NCBI GenBank assembly: GCA_049698775.1
Contig: JBAVYM010000019.1
Location: forward strand, 1 to 64,000
DNA length: 64,000 bases
Direction of reading: 5' to 3'
Source of the DNA: REEB76 sp049698775
Lineage (GTDB): Bacteria > Pseudomonadota > Gammaproteobacteria > Natronospirales > REEB76
Numbering within the stretch: the stretch's first letter is position 1; each line of letters opens with the position of its first letter. The notes below the pieces were generated by a model. The model was not told the origin of the DNA and did no database searches. It saw only the letters and a program-made list of their open reading frames with translations. Of the stretch, positions 10,401 to 18,145 are shown in pieces. The translations under genes were made by a program, and so were the position numbers.

Positions 10401-10579
10401 TTGACGGTATCGGGGCTGGCGCCGGGATAGGCCGTGGTGACCGTGACCACGGTGGTGGTGACGGTCGGATATTCGCGTACCGTCATGCCGAGCCAGGCGC
10501 GCAGGCCCAGCAGCAATATGACGAGGCTCACGGCGCTCGCCAGCACCGGGCGGCGGATGAAGATGTCAGTGAATTTCAT
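7454..10579 (-). CDS. RND multidrug efflux transporter (HAE1 family)
   Basis: 1,041 residues, the normal length for a proton-driven RND drug exporter of the AcrB/MexB type. It begins MKFTDIFIRRPVLASAVSL, the typical short cytoplasmic start before TM1. The membrane-embedded Asp pair of TM4 is present in GLVVDDAIIVVENI (near residues 405-407), and the usual second-half block (FRDPLIVLIAVPMSV, GLITKQGILIVQFAN) is intact. An upstream in-frame ATG at 10675 would add 32 residues read through an intergenic repeat, so the start at 10579 is preferred. It is the last gene of a leftward group: TolC-like, TetR, outer-membrane channel, adaptor, transporter. The substrate cannot be told from sequence. Confidence 0.95.
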   Translation of the reverse strand: MKFTDIFIRRPVLASAVSLVILLLGLRAWLGMTVREYPTVTTTVVTVTTAYPGASPDTVKAFITSPLQQVVASAPGIDYMTGTSAEGVSTITVYMQLNYDPNAAISQIMSKVNQVTNQLPPQSQQPIINETVGDATALIYLSFSGKGVSQQQINDYVLRVAQPKIQGVNGVSQAQIVPAGTDPSGNAFALRAWLNPTSMAARGITPADVSNALQANNFISAVGSTRNPQKQVTITATTSLNNLAQFQNLVVKNVGTTVIRLKDVADVKLGAENYNQAVYFNGVPAVFIGVQPTPDANDLDVAAGVHKVFSDLQASLPPGMQAAIPYDGSTFITASIREVLTTIVITLIVVVVVIFLFLGSLRSLLLPAVAIPLSIVGAGIIMLALGFTINLLTLLAVVLAIGLVVDDAIIVVENIHRHIDEGIAPVPAALRGARELASPIIVMATTLVAVFVPIGFMGGLTGSLFTEFAFTLVATVVVSMIVALTLTPMLSSKVLRHTPPKGLSHFLDRGFTYLRNLYDRSLHSVLHFRPLVLLVAACVLVSIPFLFLGTQSELAPTEDQGLILAEGIGPATATLQYLNGYAGQIHKIFAGFPETGNVFQINGIAPPGGAGGNALIAGIKMKDWSERSRTQMQIMPLVQQKLNAVAGLQTVAFAKPSLPGSAGGLPIQFVLTSTNDYGQINAATDRLIGAAMHSGLFAFLTKDLRYDNPQIVLDVNRDVAANLGISMSDIGNDLSPLLSENYVGRFDMSGHSYEIIPQVPDAMRANANALGGYYIRTGSGQLVPLTTVVSVKHTVEPEYLPQFQQLNSATIQGTMAPGVTLGQALNYLKNLTTTLLPASYSYDYASQSRQFIQQGNAVIFTFALSILLVFLLLAGQFESFRDPLIVLIAVPMSVFGALIFLFLGAATLNIYTEVGLVTLIGLITKQGILIVQFANVIQEEEGLDRRAAVEKASSIRLRPILMTTGAMVFGVVPLLVASGPGAVSRFDMGLVIATGIAIGALFSLYVVPVIYTYIATAKVKVVKPVETAPGIATASTPEIPH

Positions 10580-10615
10580 GCGGGCGCCCGGCTTCGAACG
10601 TCTGACAACACGCCT

Positions 10616-10658
10616 CCGCTCCCCCTCACCCCAACCCTCTCCCGCCAAGGGAGAGGGG
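10616..10658. repeat. Dispersed CTCACCCC...CCCTCTCCC hairpin repeat
   Basis: Between the adaptor and transporter genes lies a copy of a very common proteobacterial intergenic repeat: CCCTCACCCCAACC followed by a perfect 9-bp hairpin CCCTCTCCC (10635-10643) / GGGAGAGGG (10649-10657). It could fold in the RND mRNA and set the adaptor/transporter ratio; that role is inference. Confidence 0.75.
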
Positions 10659-10706
10659 GCCGATTGGAAAAACATTGGGTAAAGGTATTCATTTCGTCAG
10701 ATACTT

Positions 10707-11789
10707 TCACGGTTGCACGCTGTTGTTGACGGTCACCGCCGCGCCGTCGCGCAGCTTTTCCTGCCCGGCTGTGACCACCGTGTCGCCCGCCTGCACGCCC
10801 GAGGCGATGAGCGCGGAACCGTCGCGCTGGTCCTGCACCTGCACCACGCGCTCGTGGACGATCAAATCGTGGTTCGCCGCGGCTGTAACCACGTATATAT
10901 AGTCACCGAAGGTGTTGTAGCTGATGGCGGTATTGGGCACCACCACGCCATGCAGCGCCTGGCCGACCGCCAACTGCACACCGCCATACATGCCGGGGCG
11001 CAACAGATCACGGGGATTGGCGAGCGTCGCCTGCAAGGCGATGTTGCGTGTTGCCGGATCCACCTGCGAACCGATGGCGGTAACCCGACCCGTGAAGGAC
11101 TTGCCGGGCCAGGTGTTGACCGTGAACACCACTTTCTGGCCGACCACGATTTCGCTCACGCTGCTCTGCGGCAACGAAAAATCCAGCAGCAGAGGATCGT
11201 AGCTTTGCAGATTGACAACCGCAGTGCCGGGCGAGACATATTGGCCGAGACTCACTTCACGGATACCGGCCATGCCACTGAACGGCGCACTGATGTCGAG
11301 TTTATTCAGGGTCGCCTGATCGCCCTCCACCATCGCCTGCGCGGCGGCAGCGTTGGCGGCTGCGGTTTGCAGATCCGACTGGCTCGCGGCACGCGCCTCA
11401 TAGAGCTTTTTGGTGCGCGCCAGTGTGGTCTGCGCCAGTGTCAGTTTGGCTTGGTCCGCGTGTAACAGCGCAAGCTGGCTCGAATCGTCCAAACGCACCA
11501 GCAACTGGCCCCGGTGCACGCGCTCACCGGAGCGAAACGCGACGCGCGTGACGTTGCCGGCGATCTGGGCGGTGATCTCGGTGCCTTCCACCGCTTCCAG
11601 GCTGCCCACCACATTGACCTCCGGGCTCCAGGGTTCATCACGGGCTACGCCGGTGGACACGGTGGTCGGTGGAAAACTGCGGTGCGACGCCGCCTCGGCC
11701 GCGCGGTGATTGGCATAGAACTTGCCGCCGAACAGACCGCCGAACCCGATGATCAGGATGATTACCACCAATATCAATTGCTTGCGCAT
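10707..11789 (-). CDS. RND efflux periplasmic adaptor (membrane fusion protein)
   Basis: 360 residues. The start at 11789 has GGAGAAC six bases upstream; the in-frame start at 11810 lacks this. The N-terminus (MRKQLILVVIILIIGFGGLF) is a single membrane anchor. It then shows the AcrA/MexA order: beta-barrel lead, first lipoyl half (IAGNVTRVAFRSGERVHRGQLLVRLDD), an alpha-hairpin rich in Ala/Leu/Gln, the second lipoyl half (APFSGMAGIREVSLGQYVSPG) and a membrane-proximal domain. It would bridge the RND pump at 7454-10579 and an outer-membrane channel. It is followed after ~130 bp by the transporter gene. Confidence 0.93.
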   Translation of the reverse strand: MRKQLILVVIILIIGFGGLFGGKFYANHRAAEAASHRSFPPTTVSTGVARDEPWSPEVNVVGSLEAVEGTEITAQIAGNVTRVAFRSGERVHRGQLLVRLDDSSQLALLHADQAKLTLAQTTLARTKKLYEARAASQSDLQTAAANAAAAQAMVEGDQATLNKLDISAPFSGMAGIREVSLGQYVSPGTAVVNLQSYDPLLLDFSLPQSSVSEIVVGQKVVFTVNTWPGKSFTGRVTAIGSQVDPATRNIALQATLANPRDLLRPGMYGGVQLAVGQALHGVVVPNTAISYNTFGDYIYVVTAAANHDLIVHERVVQVQDQRDGSALIASGVQAGDTVVTAGQEKLRDGAAVTVNNSVQP

Positions 11790-11849
11790 CGTTGTTCTCC
11801 GCACGAACACCCTGCCGGGGTCAGCGCTGAAATAAATTTGAACTCACGT

Positions 11850-13427
11850 TCAATCAATGTAAAAACCGTTGCTCGGCTGAATTGGGGCATCGCTTTGGTT
11901 TGCACTTTCGGCAGGCGCAACCTGCATCGTTGTCCACTCGCCGCCACCCAAGGCCACGTAAAGCGCAGCAGTGTCGGCATAGCGTTGCGCTTCCGCCTGC
12001 ACGAAGGCGATGCGCGTGTTCTGATACTGGGTCTCGCTGATCAACAGGCTCAGGTAATTCACGGCACCTGCTTGGTACTGCGTGCGCACCAAGGCGAACG
12101 CCTGTTGCGCATCCTGCATGGCGCGCGCCTCGGCATCCAGCACCGCGGAATCGTGCTGCAAGGCGCGCAGCACGTCCGCCACATTGCGGAACGCGCCCAG
12201 CACCGTGCTCTGATAATTGGCGAACACTACGCGGTACGCGGCTTCGGTCGCGTGTTTCTGCGCTTCCAGTGCGCCGCCTTCGAACAGCGGCAGCACCAGG
12301 CTCGCGGCCAGATCCCAGATGCGGCTCGCGGGATCGAACAGGGTTCCGCCGTTGTTGCTCTGGTCGCCGAAGTCACCGGTGAGTTGTAGATTCGGATACA
12401 TGCGCGCCACGGCTTCGCCCACCTGCGCGTTGGCGGCGCGCAGTTGCGCTTCCGCGGCGAGGATATCGGGCCGCTCCTGCACCAGCGTCGAGGGCAGGCT
12501 CACGGGCAAGGTTGCGGGCAGGTGCAGATCCCCAAGCGCGGGCGTGTTTACGCCGCCGGCTTCGGACGGGAATTTGCCGAGATAGGTGGCAAGCAAGTGC
12601 CGCGTCTCATCACGCGCCTGCTCAAGCTGCGGCAGGTGCGCCTCACTACTGGCGAGCTGGCTTTCCTGGGTGAGCACATCGAACTGCGACGCGGAACCGA
12701 GTTCATACTGGCTACGAGTCAAGCCGAGAATCTGCCGCTGATCTGCGACGGCCTGTTCAGTGGCCGCGACTTCTTCTTCAAGCGCCGCCAGATCCAGCGC
12801 CGCATTCACCACATTGCCCTCGATGGTAAGGCGCGCGGCGGTGAGTTGGTCGCGAGCCACATCCACCTGGGCCTGCTCGCCGCGCGTGACCAGACGATTC
12901 AGCCCAAACACATCCGGGTAATAACTGACGGATACCTGGCCGGTATAAAGGTTGTAAAGCTGCGAACCCGCGATGCCGCCGCTCGCGGCGCCGGACGTAC
13001 GGTTGCGTTCGCCGCCCAGACCCAACGAGACCTGAGGATAGAACACGCCCTTGGCGGCCTTGAGGTTGTACTGCGCTTGTTCGAGTGTCGCCTGGGCCGC
13101 GGCGAGGTCGGGATTGTGCGCCAGAGACTCGGCCACCAGTTGATCAAGCGCCGGGGAGCCGAAATTCTTCCACCATTCCGGGTTGACGGCCACGCCGTAT
13201 TCGAGCGTCTGCGCGCCCGCCACCGCTCCGGAAACGGATTGAGCTGGCGGAATGGTGGCGGCCACCGGCGCGGCAGTGTAGCTCCGCACGGTGGGCGGTG
13301 ATGGTTTGTGATACGCGGGTCCGACGGCGCAAGACGCAAGCGAGCCCAGCAGCCCAATGCCCAGCACGCCGCAGACGATTTGCTTTACGGCCGCGGCGTT
13401 GTGCCCGCACGTGGAATAGTCTGTCAT
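11850..13427 (-). CDS. Outer-membrane efflux lipoprotein (NodT/OprM family)
   Basis: 525 residues. A hydrophobic leader ends in the lipobox LASC (Cys 33), followed by AVGPAYHKP, the hallmark start of OprM/NodT channels. Two Ala/Gln-rich helical halves follow (NPDLAAAQATLEQAQYNL ... DILAAEAQLRAANAQVGEA), as expected for the trimeric TolC-type tunnel. It forms the exit duct for the RND pump next to it. The start lacks a clear ribosome site, so translation may depend on the upstream tetR reading, whose stop is 51 bp away. A second, signal-peptide (non-lipoprotein) TolC-like gene lies just upstream, so the cluster has two channels. Confidence 0.93.
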   Translation of the reverse strand: MTDYSTCGHNAAAVKQIVCGVLGIGLLGSLASCAVGPAYHKPSPPTVRSYTAAPVAATIPPAQSVSGAVAGAQTLEYGVAVNPEWWKNFGSPALDQLVAESLAHNPDLAAAQATLEQAQYNLKAAKGVFYPQVSLGLGGERNRTSGAASGGIAGSQLYNLYTGQVSVSYYPDVFGLNRLVTRGEQAQVDVARDQLTAARLTIEGNVVNAALDLAALEEEVAATEQAVADQRQILGLTRSQYELGSASQFDVLTQESQLASSEAHLPQLEQARDETRHLLATYLGKFPSEAGGVNTPALGDLHLPATLPVSLPSTLVQERPDILAAEAQLRAANAQVGEAVARMYPNLQLTGDFGDQSNNGGTLFDPASRIWDLAASLVLPLFEGGALEAQKHATEAAYRVVFANYQSTVLGAFRNVADVLRALQHDSAVLDAEARAMQDAQQAFALVRTQYQAGAVNYLSLLISETQYQNTRIAFVQAEAQRYADTAALYVALGGGEWTTMQVAPAESANQSDAPIQPSNGFYID

Positions 13428-13478
13428 TTTTGTGTGCGCGTTGGACTGTGGGTGCTGATACTGTTGCTGCTTTTCAGA

Positions 13479-14081
13479 TCAGGGTGCACAGGCCCGCATG
13501 ATCAGCGAGACAGCATTGTTGATGTATTGTTCGCGGACTTCGCCGGAAGGTATCGGCTCGACACCCAGTTCCGACCGCAAGCGGCAACTCGTAACCATGC
13601 TGATGAACTGCTCGGCCGTGAATTGGGGATTGTCCACTTTGAGTGTACCGCGCTGGTTTTGTTCCTTGAAATAATCGGCAAGAAACTGGCGGATAACGGC
13701 TGGGCCGGCTTGGTAAAACACCCGCCCCAGCTCCGGGAAGCGCGGCACTTCCGCCATGAGAATGCGGTGCATGGCCAGCTTGTCCGGGGAGAACGCCATG
13801 TCCATGAAGCGCCGCGCGATAGCACGCAAGGTTTTTTCGGGATTGCCGTCCTTCGCGGCTTCGGCAAAGGCCAGCGTTACGCTCTCACAGGAATCGCGCA
13901 CCATGGCGGCAAACAGCTCCTCCTTGGAGCCGAAGTGGTTATAGACCGTCTGCTTGGAAACCTGGGCCTCGTTGGCGATGGCGTCCATACTGGCGGCGCC
14001 GAAACCTACCTCCAGGAAAACCTTGCGGGCGGCTTCAAGAATGATTTCGCGTTTTCCGGGATTGTCGGCGGCGGCAGTCAT
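13479..14081 (-). CDS. TetR/AcrR-family transcriptional regulator
   Basis: 200 residues from an ATG with a strong AGGAGGA site. The N-terminal helix-turn-helix is clear at about residues 10-57 (IILEAARKVFLEVGFGAAS, VSKQTVYNHFGSKEELF). The C-terminal part fits the TetR_C ligand-binding region found beside AcrAB- and EmrAB-type pumps. It sits inside the leftward efflux transcript between the TolC-like gene and the RND channel gene, so it probably represses both pump systems in response to their substrates. The palindrome at 15454-15470 is its most likely operator. Confidence 0.92.
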   Translation of the reverse strand: MTAAADNPGKREIILEAARKVFLEVGFGAASMDAIANEAQVSKQTVYNHFGSKEELFAAMVRDSCESVTLAFAEAAKDGNPEKTLRAIARRFMDMAFSPDKLAMHRILMAEVPRFPELGRVFYQAGPAVIRQFLADYFKEQNQRGTLKVDNPQFTAEQFISMVTSCRLRSELGVEPIPSGEVREQYINNAVSLIMRACAP

Positions 14082-14103
14082 ATTCCGATCCTCCTCGCCT
14101 GCG

Positions 14104-15435
14104 TCACGGCCGGACCGCAGCAGCCGGCAAACGCAGCGCGTCCGCCGTGAGCTGGCCGGTGGCTGCCTTGAGCGCATAGGCCGCCACCAGTTGATCGCGT
14201 TCTGCCCGAATCAGATTCACGCGTGCATTCAAGAGTTCTTGATCGGCATTCAGTACATCGAGCGTGGTGCGCTCGCCAACTGCGGCTTCATCCCGGACAC
14301 CCTGCGCGGCCACCTGCTCGGCCTGGATCTGGCTGTGGATGGCGGTGAGTTGCGCATTGGCGGTTTGATACGCCTGCCAGGCATTCACCGCATCAAGTTT
14401 TGCTTGGCGCTGGGCGTCCAGCAGATCGTCGTGACTCGCGGCCGCGTGCTGCTCGGCGGCGTGTTTTTCCGCATCCAGGGCGCCGCCCGCGTACAGAGGC
14501 ATGGAAAACGTCAGCAAGATAGAGCGCGTGTCCACGCGGCTGAAACCGATTTCCGGATCGCGCGCCTCCAGCAACTGGCCTGTGAGCGCCACTGTGGGTT
14601 TCTGCTTGCCGCCCACCGCTTCGGCTTGCTGTTGCGCGGCGTTTTCCGCGTAGCGCGCGGCCAGCACCGAATAATTCTTCTGCGCAAGCTGCACCACTTC
14701 CGCTTGCGTCGCGGGCAGCGGCTCCGGCATTACGGGCTGTTCAAGCGCGCCCGGTTCCGCGCCCACCACCCGCACATACTCCGCCTGTGATGCCGCCAGC
14801 GCGCCCTGCGCCTGGATCAGCGCCGCCTCGGCGCCGGCCACGCGCGCATCGGCCTGAGCCACGTCGGTATGAGTCACTTCACCGTTTTCAAATTGCGCCT
14901 GGGTCGCGTTGAGTTGTTGGTTGAGCACATCGAGATTGCTTTGTTCGAGTTTCAGCACCGCCTGATCGCGCACCACTCCAGTGTAGGCCGTGGCCACATT
15001 CAGGAACACGCGTTCTTCCGAGGCATTCAGCACGGCAAGCTGCGAGGCTTGTGCGCTTTGCGCGGCGTCAACTTGAGAAGAAACTTGGCCACCGGTATAG
15101 AGCGGCTGGGTGATGGTCAGCCCCGCACTGCGCATGTTCTGCGGGTAAGTGCTGATCGGGAACAAGGGCGAAGCCAGGTCGTTATGGGCAGTGCCGATAC
15201 CGGCATCGAAACTGATTTGCGGCTTGTATCCGGCTTGGGCTTGTTCGACCTGATAGCCGCTGGCCTTGAGCTGCGCCTGCTGGGCCTGGATCGCCGCATT
15301 GCTGTTGTAGGCTTGGGCGAATGCCTGTGCCAGCGTGTCCGCGCGTGACGCGGACGCCGCGCCCAACAAGATCAGCGCCAGAATCGGCGTCAAAATAGGC
15401 AGGAGAGTGCTATTTTGTGGAACTTCAGTTGACAT
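14104..15435 (-). CDS. TolC-like outer-membrane channel protein
   Basis: 443 residues, the usual length for TolC. A signal peptide (hydrophobic LTPILALILLGAASA, cleavage near SRA, ~32) precedes DTLAQAFAQAYNSNAAIQAQQ, a typical TolC opening. Two outer-membrane-efflux repeats follow, with coiled-coil-forming Ala/Gln-rich helices and the recurring L-A-YxxA pattern. It has no lipobox, unlike the second channel of this cluster. It starts 58 bp from the divergent EmrA gene, so it is the natural exit duct for the EmrAB-type pump, although on the opposite strand. The stop lies 22 bp before tetR. Confidence 0.93.
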   Translation of the reverse strand: MSTEVPQNSTLLPILTPILALILLGAASASRADTLAQAFAQAYNSNAAIQAQQAQLKASGYQVEQAQAGYKPQISFDAGIGTAHNDLASPLFPISTYPQNMRSAGLTITQPLYTGGQVSSQVDAAQSAQASQLAVLNASEERVFLNVATAYTGVVRDQAVLKLEQSNLDVLNQQLNATQAQFENGEVTHTDVAQADARVAGAEAALIQAQGALAASQAEYVRVVGAEPGALEQPVMPEPLPATQAEVVQLAQKNYSVLAARYAENAAQQQAEAVGGKQKPTVALTGQLLEARDPEIGFSRVDTRSILLTFSMPLYAGGALDAEKHAAEQHAAASHDDLLDAQRQAKLDAVNAWQAYQTANAQLTAIHSQIQAEQVAAQGVRDEAAVGERTTLDVLNADQELLNARVNLIRAERDQLVAAYALKAATGQLTADALRLPAAAVRP

Positions 15436-15453
15436 GAATTACCCACCAAATTA

Positions 15454-15470
15454 GACTAGACCGTCCAGTC
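15454..15470. promoter_or_regulatory. Candidate TetR operator in the divergent efflux promoter
   Basis: GACTAGAC-C-GTCCAGTC is a 17-bp inverted repeat with seven of eight arm positions matching around a central C. It lies in the 58-bp gap between the divergent TolC-like and EmrA genes, where a repressor could block both promoters. The length and the AC-n-GT centre are usual for TetR-family operators. The assignment to the TetR at 13479-14081 is inference. Confidence 0.55.
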
Positions 15471-15493
15471 CATTCTGCCACCTCCCAAAAGGG

Positions 15494-16576
15494 ATGTCAA
15501 AACTTATGAGCGCTTTCCAGCGTCTGTTCGCAAACCCCCGCGTCCGCCGTTTGTTACTGATGGTGGTGCTGCCTGTGGTCCTGATCATTTTCGGCCTGTG
15601 GTACTGGGCCCACACCACCCGCTACCAGAGCACCGACAACGCCTACATCTATGCCAATCAGGTCAGCGTGACGCCGCAGGTATCCGGCCGCGTGGTGGCC
15701 GTGCCGGTGACGCAGAACCAGGCGGTCACGCCCGGGCAGGTGCTGCTCGAGATTGATCCCGCGCCCTTTCAACTGGCGCTCGATCAGGCCAACGCCAATC
15801 TCAAAACCGTGAGCGATCAGATTCGTGCACAGAAGGAATCGTTGCGCGCCGCGCAGGCGCAATTGCGGGGTGCGCAAGCCAATGTCGCTTACATGCAGCG
15901 CGATGTGCAGCGCAAGACAAACCTGGTGAAGAAGGACGTGGTGCCTGCCGCGCGTCTGGATGATCTCAAAACCAATCTCACCATCACCGAACAAAAAACT
16001 GTGGCACTCAAGGCGCAGATCGCCCAGATCGTAGCCAATCTCGGCGGCGATGCGAATCAGCCCATCACACAGCAGGCGGCCTATCTACAGGCACTGGCCG
16101 CGCGCGATAAAGCGGCACTTGAATTGTCCTATGCCACCATCAAGGCGCCCTCGGCCGGCGTGGTGACGGAAGTGGACATCAAGCCCGGCGATATCGTGAC
16201 CGCCGGCCGGCCGGTGTTTGCACTGGTCATGAGCGGTGCTCGCTGGGTGGACGCGAATTTCAAGGAAACCCAGTTGACCCACGTGCACGTTGGCCAGAAA
16301 GCCGAGATTACCGTGGATACCTACTCTGGCCGCAAATGGCAGGGCACCGTGGTCAGCATCGCGCCGGGCACCGGCTCGGTGTTCTCGGTGCTGCCGGCGC
16401 AGAACGCCACCGGCAACTGGGTGAAGGTGGTGCAGCGCATTCCGGTGCGCATCCTGATTGACACCACGCCGGACGGCCCGGACCTGCGCGCCGGCATGAG
16501 CGCGGAAGTGAACATTGATACGCATTACAGTCTGTTTTTCGGCAACCGCGAAACCAAGGCTGCCACCCGTTCCTAG
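15494..16576 (+). CDS. emrA: EmrA-type HlyD-family efflux adaptor
   Basis: 360 residues. One membrane anchor (LLLMVVLPVVLIIFGLWYW, about 19-37) leads to HTTRYQSTDNAYIYANQVSVTPQVSGRVVAVPV, the diagnostic EmrA opening. A long coiled-coil stretch (~95-170) and a second lipoyl half (IKAPSAGVVTEVDIKPGDIV) follow. It should couple the inner-membrane EmrB transporters to an outer-membrane channel. ATG at 15494 is the longest start, but GGGA is then too close; ATG 15506 is possible. The stop is six bases before the first emrB-like gene, showing a tight operon. Confidence 0.93.
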   Translation: MSKLMSAFQRLFANPRVRRLLLMVVLPVVLIIFGLWYWAHTTRYQSTDNAYIYANQVSVTPQVSGRVVAVPVTQNQAVTPGQVLLEIDPAPFQLALDQANANLKTVSDQIRAQKESLRAAQAQLRGAQANVAYMQRDVQRKTNLVKKDVVPAARLDDLKTNLTITEQKTVALKAQIAQIVANLGGDANQPITQQAAYLQALAARDKAALELSYATIKAPSAGVVTEVDIKPGDIVTAGRPVFALVMSGARWVDANFKETQLTHVHVGQKAEITVDTYSGRKWQGTVVSIAPGTGSVFSVLPAQNATGNWVKVVQRIPVRILIDTTPDGPDLRAGMSAEVNIDTHYSLFFGNRETKAATRS

Positions 16577-16582
16577 GCCGGC

Positions 16583-18133
16583 ATGATCGAGCGGCTAATC
16601 AAATCCGCGGGCGGCAAACCGCATACCGCGATGATCACCCTGGCGGTGATGCTCGGCACCTTCATGCAGGTGCTCGACACCACCATCGCCAACGTGGCGC
16701 TGCCCAACATGCAAGGCAGCCTCAACGCCACCGAAGACCAGATTTCCTGGGTGCTGACCTCTTATATTGTGGGTTCGGCCATCATGACTCCCCCGACCGG
16801 CTGGCTGGCCGGGCGCTTCGGCCGCAAGCGCGTGTACATCATCAGCATGCTGGGGTTCATGGCCGCATCGTTTTTGTGCGGCACCGCTACCTCGCTTACC
16901 GAGATGGTGCTACTGCGAACACTGCAAGGGTTATTTGGCGCCGCCATGGTACCGATTTCGCAGGCCATTCTGCTCGACACCTATCCGCGCGAGAAACACA
17001 CCCAGGCCATGGCCATTTTCGGCGTGGGCGTGGTGCTCGGTCCGGTCATCGGCCCGGTGTTGGGTGCGTATCTCACCGAGTACTACTCCTGGCGCTGGGT
17101 GTTCTTCATCAACATCCCGGTCGGCATCGTGGCGGTGCTCATGACACTCGCCTACGTGCGCGAAACCACCATCAACAAGATCCGCACCTTCGACGCCTGG
17201 GGTTTTCTGTTCATGAGCGTGGCCATCGGTGCGCTGCAACTGATGCTGGACCGCGGCCAGCGACAGGATTGGTTCAACGCGGCCAGCACTTTTATCGAGC
17301 TGGGACTGGTGCTCATGGGTTTATGGATGTTTTTTGTTTACACCTACAAGAAGAAAAGCGCCTATATAGACCTGAGTCTGTTCAAGGACCGGAATTTCGT
17401 GCTCAACAACGTGCTCGGCTTCATCTTGTTCCTGTGCATGTACGCCATCATGGCGCTGATTCCACCGTTCGTGCAGAACCTGCTGGATTACCCGGTGATC
17501 ATCGCCGGGCTGGTGTTGATGCCTCGCGGTGTCGGCACCATGATTTCCTTCATTTTGGTAGGCCGCTTCTCAAGCAAATTCAGTCCACGCCTGATCATGA
17601 TCACGGGCCTGGTGATCCTCGCGTATTCGCTGTTCGAAATGTATCACTTCAATACCCAGGTGGACACCTGGTTCATCACCTGGACCAGTTTCGTTCAGGG
17701 CATCGGCATCGGCCTGGTGATGGTGCCGATGTTCACCGCGGCCTTTGCCACCCTGCCGGCCGCGCAGCGCACCGAGGGCACCGGTGTGTTTAACCTGATC
17801 CGCAACCTCGGCGGCAGCTTCGGCATTTCCATCGCCTTCACGCTGCTGTCGCGCAGCACCCAGATCAGCCATCAGGTGCTCGCCACTCATATCACACCCT
17901 ACAGCCGCGCCATGCAGCTTTCGCCGCTCTCCGCCAGCATGAGCCTGCACAACACCCACGATCTGGCGATGCTCAACGGCGTGGTCACCCAACAAGCCGC
18001 CATGATCGGGTTCAACAACGATTTCAAGCTGATGATGATTGTCAGCCTGGCCGCCATTCCCCTGGTGCTGCTCATGCGTCCACCCAAGATGGATCCGGGT
18101 GGCGCCCAGCAACACAGCGTGGTCGCAGACTAA
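16583..18133 (+). CDS. emrB: EmrB-type DHA2 MFS drug transporter, copy 1
   Basis: 516 residues with the hydrophobic pattern of the 14-TM DHA2 family. Motif C-like sequence GVVLGPVIGPVLGAYLTEYYSWRW and the N-terminal signature VLDTTIANVALPNMQGSL are intact; motif A-like GWLAGRFGRKRVYI follows TM2. It pumps drugs or other amphipathic compounds by proton exchange, working with EmrA. It follows emrA by six bases and precedes a close paralogue after 12 bases. Confidence 0.94.
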   Translation: MIERLIKSAGGKPHTAMITLAVMLGTFMQVLDTTIANVALPNMQGSLNATEDQISWVLTSYIVGSAIMTPPTGWLAGRFGRKRVYIISMLGFMAASFLCGTATSLTEMVLLRTLQGLFGAAMVPISQAILLDTYPREKHTQAMAIFGVGVVLGPVIGPVLGAYLTEYYSWRWVFFINIPVGIVAVLMTLAYVRETTINKIRTFDAWGFLFMSVAIGALQLMLDRGQRQDWFNAASTFIELGLVLMGLWMFFVYTYKKKSAYIDLSLFKDRNFVLNNVLGFILFLCMYAIMALIPPFVQNLLDYPVIIAGLVLMPRGVGTMISFILVGRFSSKFSPRLIMITGLVILAYSLFEMYHFNTQVDTWFITWTSFVQGIGIGLVMVPMFTAAFATLPAAQRTEGTGVFNLIRNLGGSFGISIAFTLLSRSTQISHQVLATHITPYSRAMQLSPLSASMSLHNTHDLAMLNGVVTQQAAMIGFNNDFKLMMIVSLAAIPLVLLMRPPKMDPGGAQQHSVVAD

Positions 18134-18145
18134 GCCGGGTCAGAC

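Noticed and set aside
10580..10675. N-terminal extension of the RND transporter to 10675
   Set aside because: The extra residues are translated from a common intergenic hairpin repeat; the MKFTDIFIRRP start fits the family.
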